Positions 57,840-64,000 of a stretch of DNA of 64,000 nucleotides are shown piece after piece. Below the pieces are notes generated by a model. The model made no database searches. It had not been told where the DNA came from and saw nothing but the letters and a program-made list of their open reading frames with translations. Position numbers and translations under genes: made by a program. The number at the start of each line of letters is the position of its first letter. The first letter of the stretch is position 1. Location of the stretch: positions 87,014,030-87,078,029 of the forward strand of contig OX328124.1 in the NCBI GenBank assembly GCA_946811695.1. Direction: 5' to 3'. The DNA is from Gonocerus acuteangulatus. Lineage: Eukaryota; Arthropoda; Insecta; Hemiptera; Coreidae.

Positions 57840-58170
57840 TATATAAAATGTCAAGTCCTGACTGACCCCCCCCCCCTTCTTAACACACAATCCATCTCAC
57901 TAGATGAGGGCTTCCCTGCAACCCCCCTGGGGGTTCCTATTTCACCAGAGATCCCTGCCACAACAGCCGTAGTACCATTTTGAGGCTAACAACCGACTGC
58001 CATGAGCCCCTAAGCACCAGAATGGTTACTGGCCCGGAAGTGCCTAAAACACCCCCTACGGTTTCCTTCCAGAGGAGTATCAAAGAGAGGCTTACTTCAT
58101 CTCCCAAAGAGGGCAGGTCCCGTGCCTGAAGCTACGGCCACCCTGTGTCAGGGCCTGTGAAAGTTTCTGC
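57840..58170. other. GC-rich block of unknown origin
   Basis: About 330 bp with GC visibly far above its AT-rich surroundings: C and G runs, CTGCAACCCCCCTGGGGGTT, GGAGGGGGTT-like words nearby, CCCGGAAGTGCCTAAAACAC and CAGGTCCCGTGCCTGAAGCT. No open frame. It could be a fragment of a retroelement untranslated region; I do not recognise it. Confidence 0.5.
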
Positions 58171-58319
58171 AAAATGTAAAATCTCTTATCTTTTCTTGCA
58201 TTTAATTCGAGTTGAACACTTGACTCGTCATCCTTGAACACTCAAGCCGGAAAATATAAATATTTAATTTGAAGACATTAATTGGGAGTAAAATGTTTTT
58301 TAGCAACCCTCCCCAACTA

Positions 58320-60345
58320 AGAGTTATAGATGGAAATGTTTGGAACACAATTTTTGACTTCATAACTTTGTTTCGGCTAGTTAGGAGGTCAACGTATCAC
58401 AAGTCCTCGCCCGTAGCCTTAGTGCCGGGGGGAGGGGGGGTTTAGAAAGTCACATTTTTTGGGTTTTCCCTTATATCTTGGAAACCGTGGGTCCTAGCGA
58501 CATGACCATTCTATAACAAATGAAAGCTGATTCAATTTCCTACAAGTTCTATTCAATAAAGTTTTTCGAGATATCTTTAGTTTTCGAAATATCCGCTCTT
58601 GAAAGTCTGCCATTTTGGGAAAAAAAACACACATTTGTATATTCTCGACCGGATATCTCTTCAACAATGAACCCAAAAAATAAATGTCGGCTATAGGGTT
58701 GCAGAGCATTCCATTCGCTTCAATAATATATATTACTTTACTATTTTATGTATTTTTTTTCAAACGTTATATAAGCACTCACATGGTCTTAGCAAAACCA
58801 TGGACAAGATCTTATCTAATTGAGTTTGAATAACTGGTCAATGGACCCAAAATTATATATTTTGTACTATATTATATATATAGTGAGTACTGGACGTATG
58901 TACTCACTATATTTACATAATGGAGCATATTTTGGACTGTACATTGACTTGAAATGGTGAGAAATTGAAAGGTTCATTGGTCAGTTGTCGCCAGATATCA
59001 CGATAAACATTAAAACTGTTTTCACGATTGAAGGAAAATACATAAAATAGTAATTTATATACAGGGTGTCCCATTATATGTGTCCACCCCCTTTTTCTTC
59101 TAGAGTTGTTGGAATTTCGAAATGAAACTTGGTTGGTCTTAGTTATGTTGCATGAGGTTTCTTTTGAAGGTTTAGTTGACTTCGTAACAGTCTCCAGTTT
59201 TTCTCCAGCGCATCTAACTCTTGATGTTCTAATGGCGAATTCTGATAGAAAATTTAATTTTAAGACTAATTTATTCCGAGACATCTTTTGATCCGACGCA
59301 CCGTTTGCGCGTAAAACGCAAAAAAACTGAAAAATATCGCCCTTTTGTAGACAAATTCCTATTTATCACTGAAACCAAGCCTTTTACGTAAAAACACCTC
59401 GATACAAACGTTGTAGCCTATTAATTTTCCTTTCAGGTGATACCAAGATCAAAAAATAAAATTTGCCTTTGTTTTCATTCATAATACCCCGTTAAATATT
59501 TAATCTACAACTTTGATCTTGTTATCATCTGAAAGGAAAATTAATAGGCTACAACGTTTGTATCGAGGTGTTTTTACGTAAAAGGCTTGGTTTCAGTGAT
59601 AAATAGGAATTTGTCTACAAAAGGGCGATATTTTTCAGTTTTTTTGCGTTTTACGCGCAAACGGTGCGTTGGTTCAAAAGATGTCTCGGAATAAATTAGT
59701 CTTAAAATTAAATTTTCCATCAGAATTCGTCATAAAAAATACCTGCCGCCATTAGAAAATCAAGAGTTAGATGCGCTGGAGAAAAACTGGAGAATGTTAC
59801 AAAGTCAACTAAACCTTCAAAAGAAACCTCATGCAACATAACTAAGACCTACCAAGTTATATTTCGAAATTCCAACAACAACAAGGAAAAGGGGGTGGAC
59901 ACATATACTGGGACACCCTGTATATTATTGAAGAGAATGTAAAGCTCTACAACCCTATAGTCGACATTTATTTTTTGGGTTCATCGTTGAAGAGTTATCC
60001 CGTCAAAAAGGGGGGAAAATATGCGGCGAAAGTGTTTTTCCCCAAAATGACCGACTTTGAAAAGCGGATATTTCGAAACCTAAAGATATCTCGAAAAACT
60101 TTTTAGAATAGAACTTGGAGGAAATTTAATCAGCTTTCATTTGTTATAGAATAGTCATGTCGCTAGGATTCAGGGTTTCCGAGATATAAGTGAAAATCCG
60201 AAAAATGTGATCTTCTAAACCCCCCTCCCCCCCGGCACAAAGGCTAGGGGCGAGGACTTTTGATATGTTCACCTTCTATCAGGCCCAAACAAAGTTACGA
60301 AATCAAAAATTGTGTTCCAAAAATTTCCACCTATAGCTGTTTTTA
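58320..60345. mobile_element. Outer foldback element, arms about 400 bp
   Basis: The left arm (about 58320-58735) and right arm (about 59928-60345) are imperfect reverse complements: TGGAACACAATTTTTGA/TCAAAAATTGTGTTCCA, CAAGTCCTCGCCC/GGGGCGAGGACTT, GAAATATCCGCT/AGCGGATATTTC, CCCAAAAAATAAATGTCG/CGACATTTATTTTTTGGG. Both arms also have a G/C run near the distal part. The middle (58736-59055) is AT-rich; a second foldback (59060-59930) inserted against the start of the right arm. Confidence 0.85.
59060..59930. mobile_element. Inner foldback element, near-perfect arms of about 395-420 bp
   Basis: Ends ACAGGGTGTCCCA and TGGGACACCCTGT. The arms are very similar throughout (for example CGTTTGCGCGTAAAACGCAA and TTGCGTTTTACGCGCAAACG; GCCTTTTACGTAAAAACACC and GGTGTTTTTACGTAAAAGGC), with a spacer of only about 55 bp. 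The right arm carries about a 10-bp extra segment. The flanks read TATAT/TATAT, so the target duplication is ambiguous. The same terminal word occurs at 890-904. The two longer open frames in the left arm are not a known protein. Confidence 0.88.
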
Positions 60346-60703
60346 AGCATTCGTTGACTGGACTGGATGCCTAGTTAGTAATTTACTAAACAGAAATCCT
60401 CAGGCTAATGTCTTGGAGTATACAACTATAGATAAATACAGCTTTAAATGATGTATTTCAGCAAAAAGTATATCGTCTCCATACTGTTATTTCTCTAATA
60501 GCCGAGTATTATTCCATTTTAAGTATATGCTATACTTAATATACTCCTATTATATCAGTGCAATAGGAGTCCGTTACTCATTCATATCTTATCGTACTAG
60601 GGATATGAAAATTCCCTGTATCTCGGTAGATCTATTTATACTCCTAGCATTATCTCACAGTTTACTACTCCTTCCTTTATTGAATAGCGTCTCTTGTATC
60701 CAG

Positions 60704-60970
60704 GGAGTGAAGGAGAGCCTCGTGGAGCGTGAAGGAGGCCTGGAAGAGCTTCGCTGTGCAGAAAGTGCCCTAGAAGAGGTTGTACGACCGGAAGTGAGCG
60801 AGCGTCTCCGTGCTGAAGTCCGAGAAGAAGAGGCTGCTTGGGCTAGAGCTGAAGCAGGACTCGGCGAACTGGCTGGCAGGTATCAGAGGGCTGCCAAGCT
60901 ATGGGCAAAGTATCGTGAAGCAGTTGCAGGGGCCCAACCGCCACCACTCACTGAAGCTCTCAGCCCGCAG
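60704..60970 (+). CDS. Msp300: GC-rich spectrin-type exon (89 codons)
   Basis: CTCTTGTATCCAG precedes GVKESLVEREGGLEELRCAE; then SALEEVVRPEVSERLRAEVR, EEEAAWARAEAGLGELAGRY and QRAAKLWAKYREAVAGAQPP, ending ALSPQ before GTAGGT. The A..LW..Y.......PP pattern is a spectrin-type third helix and linker. Base composition is clearly GC-richer than in the other exons. Phase 0 at both ends; the gene continues past the window. Confidence 0.88.
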
Positions 60971-62030
60971 GTAGGTCATCAAACATTTTATTTTTACAAG
61001 GACATTATCAGCCTTATGTGAATTATGCTTCAAAGACACTAATTTTTATTATTTAATTTGTGCAGTGATCTATAACCGAATATTGAATTTAATATCGAAA
61101 ACGAAGGATTTGAAACAACATCTAAATTGATTTATTTTCTAGAGCAATATTCTTTCATAATCACGAACTCTCAACAGTGAGTGTCATCTGTCCCCCCACT
61201 ACATTCATTGGAACACTAAAACTAACCGTCCAACCTTTATTAATAAAGTATGTGCATGAATGAATAAATAGTCATGTCCTATTGAACTTTTTTTCTTTTC
61301 TTTTTTTACTGCATACTCAGACAAAACACTCACTTACCACAGTAAATGAGCAAAAGTATTTCATACGACAGCAAATATAAATATCACCTCCTGAAACATA
61401 AATAACTTTAATTGCTGATAAAATTTAACACACCTAGAATATATATAGAAATAAATATTATTGAGTCAGAAACTAAAATTTCTGTACAGAATTAACTGAA
61501 TTTTCTCGCAAGCATTACACTCACTTACTTGACTAACAGAAAGTCCTTTGGAAATTAATCAATGAAATTCATTAATTAACTTTTTTATTTACGAATGATA
61601 GTTTATTATTTTCCTCTACTTGTGCTACCAGAGTTTCTCTAAGACCAAATACATTCAATACTGTAAGGAATCGGCTTTCAATTACATCAATACAACCAAA
61701 TGAAGTTAGTTAGTCACATAAATGGGAACTAAGAAATAGTTCACATTTATTGATGTTAATATTTCCTGACCCCAAATATCTCTTAATTTTATTCTTTGAA
61801 AAACCTAACAATTTTCTTCACTTTTAACTATTTTTTTATAATTGTCAAATTTACTTCAAGAAAATTGGGGATATTATAGCAACAATATGAATATTTAATT
61901 TAAGAAAAATTACATATTACATTTAAGAAATAAAAATAAGGACAAAATGCATATATCGATAAAAGCTGCATAAAACATTTATAATTATTAGCTAACAATT
62001 AATTAATTATTTCTTCGGTAAGAGGTTTTA

Positions 62031-62125
62031 CGAAGGTAGAAATAGTCAGGAGTCTGTTGTTGTGTCACAAAATGTAATTTTCTAAAGATACCACTACCCT
62101 GACAACTTCTACCTTCGCTTCACCA
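62031..62125. repeat. Short inverted repeat CGAAGGTAGAA...TTCTACCTTCG
   Basis: CGAAGGTAGAAATAGTCAGG pairs imperfectly with CCTGACAACTTCTACCTTCG. The right half (AGATACCACTACCCTGACAA, CTACCTTCGCTTCACCAACG, ATC) resembles 63283-63340 (AGATACCACACGACCG, CCCTGACTG, CTACCTTCGCAATCCCAACG, ATC), so the two sites share an element. Confidence 0.6.
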
Positions 62126-62697
62126 ACGATCTCCAATCAAGGTAAGAGGTTTTGTTTACTTTCACCTTAGCAGAAACGTGATTATTTCTTCTTTTTGAAG
62201 CCTGATTTTGTTTTGTCTTACAAAATTTGCCTCACCCCCTGAAAATACTGCGGAAACATGCCATAACGTATGTCGTGCAATTTCCTTGATGGAAAATAAA
62301 GGAAAGAATGTAATGAATCTTAATCTATCTTGAACCTGGTTCTCATTAATTTCCTGTCCTCTCGGCTAATATCTATTTGTAGAAATGATATCAGTCCTGA
62401 TGTCACGTGTAGAATATTATTATTCTAATGAAATACTTCAACACACTAGTAGTTGCAACAACTTGTGTTTTCATTCGCATAACCATTTCTAGCCGAATCC
62501 TATTTCATGTCAAAACTTTTATTTAGGATTTTTTCCAAATTTTGTTTTTTTATCTGAAATGCAAATTTCTTTAATCTTTTCTTTTGACTGGAGGGATTAA
62601 AACAACTACAATTTCTTTTACTCGTTTAAGAGCATATATATTGTTTGTTTACGAAAAAATCCTAAAAACAGAAGAAATATTACGAAGTAAATAAAAG

Positions 62698-63305
62698 GTT
62701 CGGTCCATGGGCGTATATAAGGGGGGCTGCACCCCCCCCCCCCCTCCGAAATTTTGATTTGCTCGGTAAAAATTTCATAAAACCCTTCAAAATAAATGAA
62801 ATAAGATCATTTAGTTCATAAAACATATTCTATTTTGGGTGTAATAGCGTTTAAGTTGGCTAAAACTCTTCCAAGATCTAAATTGATAGTATTCCATACA
62901 CCGGAAATAGTCTCAGCCCCCCCCCCGAAATTATTTTCTATATACGCCTATGGTTCGGTCGTGTGGCATCGTAAATAGAACTAAATTTTTTATAAGAAAT
63001 TGCGTTTTATTTTTACCGTCGTTTCGTCTTGAAATTCAAGCATTAATCAGGGCAGTAAAACATGGATGAAGAATGAAAGGAAAAACATTATACATAGACG
63101 AGGATGGTGGAGGTGTTATACGGTAAATGTGTGTTATAGCCAGTGCTTAAATTAAAGGTAGATGGATACAGATTTAAAACTTTAAATATGTATAACTTAA
63201 GAATAGGTGTAAAATGAATAAGTACAGGATGAAAAGTCTGCATAAATAAAACACATTTTCTTATAAAAATGTAGTTTTATGAAGATACCACACGACCGAA
63301 CCCTG
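62698..63305. mobile_element. Penelope-like inverted structure with hammerhead-like core
   Basis: GGTTCGGTCGTGTGGCATCG...TTTTTATAAGAA (62697-62705 continued at 62961-63000 across a MITE) pairs with TTCTTATAAAAATG...CCACACGACCGAACC (63258-63302). Inside it, the minus strand from 63056 to about 63017 reads CCCTGATTAATGCTTGAATT, then TCAAGACGAAACGACGG: CTGA, a 5-bp stem (CTTGA/TCAAG), then GAAAC, close to the hammerhead ribozyme found in terminal repeats of Penelope-like elements, but with CTGATTA instead of CTGANGA. No protein-coding part is nearby. Confidence 0.45.
62706..62952 (+). mobile_element. hAT-like MITE, copy 4
   Basis: Starts CATGGGCGTATATAAGGGGG, ends TATATACGCCTATG (one mismatch in the terminal repeat); flanks 62698-62705 and 62953-62960 are both GTTCGGTC. 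Body shared with copies 1-3. It interrupts the arm of the Penelope-like inverted structure, so it is younger than that. Confidence 0.92.
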
Positions 63306-63731
63306 ACTGTAACTACCTTCGCAATCCCAACGATCAACGATCTTTTCTCAATTAAAAAGTAAATACAATTTGAATAAATATCGCAACTACAAATGAAAAC
63401 ATGGAATTGATAAATAAACGAAGAATTATATATTTCATTACCTCCAGTCAAGAGGAAAACGATGGAGATATGTATTGCAGGTTGTTGTTTTGAAAATGTA
63501 ATAATAGTGATTATATTATCTTATTTGCGATGCTTCATTTATCCTTATTAAGAACTTTATCTAGAGTCTATAAACCCAAAAGACACATTAGGCAATATCC
63601 TCCGTTGTTTTATGATTTTTTTTTCTAACGCTATGAGTAATTGTTTAATACTACTCTTCCTGAGATATGCATTTATGATTGATGAAGTAATCCAAGGATA
63701 TTAAGAATGAGATAGCTGGCCTTGATTAATG

Positions 63732-63735
<4 letters not shown>

Positions 63736-63788
<53 letters not shown>
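63736..63788. repeat. (AT)n microsatellite
   Basis: AT dinucleotide tract of about 53 bp giving a spurious Ile-Tyr frame. Confidence 0.9.
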
Positions 63789-63792
<4 letters not shown>

Positions 63793-64000
63793 TTGCCTAA
63801 AATAAATAGTTGTCATACGCTGTGGTGCAGACCATCCTCCCTGAGTTAAGTTGTTTATCTCGATATGGGTCGTACAGATAATTTGTTTGTCTGTTTGCAA
63901 GGGTTATGATACATTGTTGAGGTTTGGCGAAGACACAAACACTTTACCTGCATACAGTACAGACAAACAAAGTACCACCCTTATCTAAACGAAAAATTTA

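Larger units (their letters stand above)
46811..60703 (+). other. Long intron (13.9 kb) rich in palindromes and retroelements
   Basis: Holds MITE copy 3 (48668-48895), a foldback (48928-49895), AT tracts with TGTCTGT edges (50043-50131, 54145-54210), a direct repeat pair (50425-50912), a LINE ORF1-like gene (52203-53456), a 145-bp tandem array (54225-54930), a family-A SINE (56145-56245), a GC-rich block (57840-58170) and a nested palindrome (58320-60345). In 46811-48360, 55000-56140 and 56250-57830 I see no supported element. Confidence 0.6.
1..64000 (+). other. Msp300: Body of one giant nesprin/Msp300-like gene, both ends outside the window
   Basis: Sixteen exons on the plus strand (5451 to 60970) join into one open frame of 6,921 codons; every acceptor is AG and every donor GT, and all junctions fall between codons. 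The 3' exons are one-repeat-per-exon helical segments of spectrin type. The middle is made of two giant hydrophilic exons. Known family fact: insect Msp300/nesprin proteins join actin (N-terminal CH domains) to the nuclear envelope (C-terminal KASH) through a very long rod with huge isoform-specific exons. Neither terminal domain is in this window, so the symbol is inferred. Another giant spectrin-type cytoskeletal protein is the main alternative. Confidence in one continuous gene is high; confidence in the name is moderate. Confidence 0.65.
60971..64000 (+). other. Intron after the last visible exon
   Basis: 61000-62000 is AT-rich with nothing recognised. A short palindrome (62031-62125), MITE copy 4 and a Penelope-like inverted structure (62698-63305) follow, then an AT microsatellite (63736-63788). 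No exon was found up to the end. Confidence 0.6.

Noticed and set aside
58913..59291. Opposing 123- and 61-codon frames
   Set aside because: Both lie in the foldback arm; the sequence is terminal-repeat material with no protein signature.

Overview
The window is AT-rich animal DNA, most likely from an insect. Mobile-element signatures common in sap-feeding bugs (Hemiptera) suggest that order, but this is inference. The whole 64 kb appears to lie inside one very large plus-strand gene whose two ends are outside the window. I assembled 16 coding exons (102 + 12,219 + 60 + 48 + 60 + 96 + 93 + 5,673 + 312 + 285 + 321 + 285 + 312 + 294 + 336 + 267 nt = 6,921 codons). Every junction I could place is phase 0. 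The 3' exons each code for about one 90-112 residue helical segment of spectrin-repeat type, and they follow two enormous low-complexity exons. This architecture best fits the insect nesprin Msp300 (giant actin- and nucleus-linking KASH protein). The diagnostic calponin-homology and KASH ends are not in the window, so the assignment rests on architecture and remembered resemblance.

Layout. 1-5450: intron with a decayed DUF4817-type transposon piece, a tRNA-derived SINE and a 1.3-kb foldback. 5451-17966: a short coiled-coil exon, then a 12.2-kb exon coding 4,073 acidic/polybasic residues with a nine-unit tandem repeat and a thrice-repeated W-P-G/YSDIVKG module. 17967-33740: five tiny exons (16-32 codons), two of them tandem duplicates, in introns loaded with elements: a foldback MITE, hAT-like MITEs, a pogo-like element, a Ty1/copia relic, and an R2-type retrotransposon end inserted in a SINE. 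33741-39413: a second giant exon (1,891 codons). 39491-46810: seven spectrin-type exons, with a nearly intact mariner (two stop codons) and two SINEs in one intron. 46811-60703: a 13.9-kb intron with several palindromic elements, a 145-bp tandem array and an intact 417-codon LINE ORF1-like gene. 60704-60970: a GC-rich spectrin-type exon. 60971-64000: intron with a Penelope-like inverted structure.

How it works together: only one host gene is visible. Because all exons are phase 0, any exon or run of exons could be skipped without a frameshift, so the giant disordered exons could act as optional spacer cassettes in front of the spectrin rod. The rest of the window is a record of nested transposition, including at least six long inverted repeats that would be transcribed as hairpins within the pre-mRNA. 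No rRNA, CRISPR array or confident functional tRNA gene was found; the tRNA-like sequences are SINE heads.
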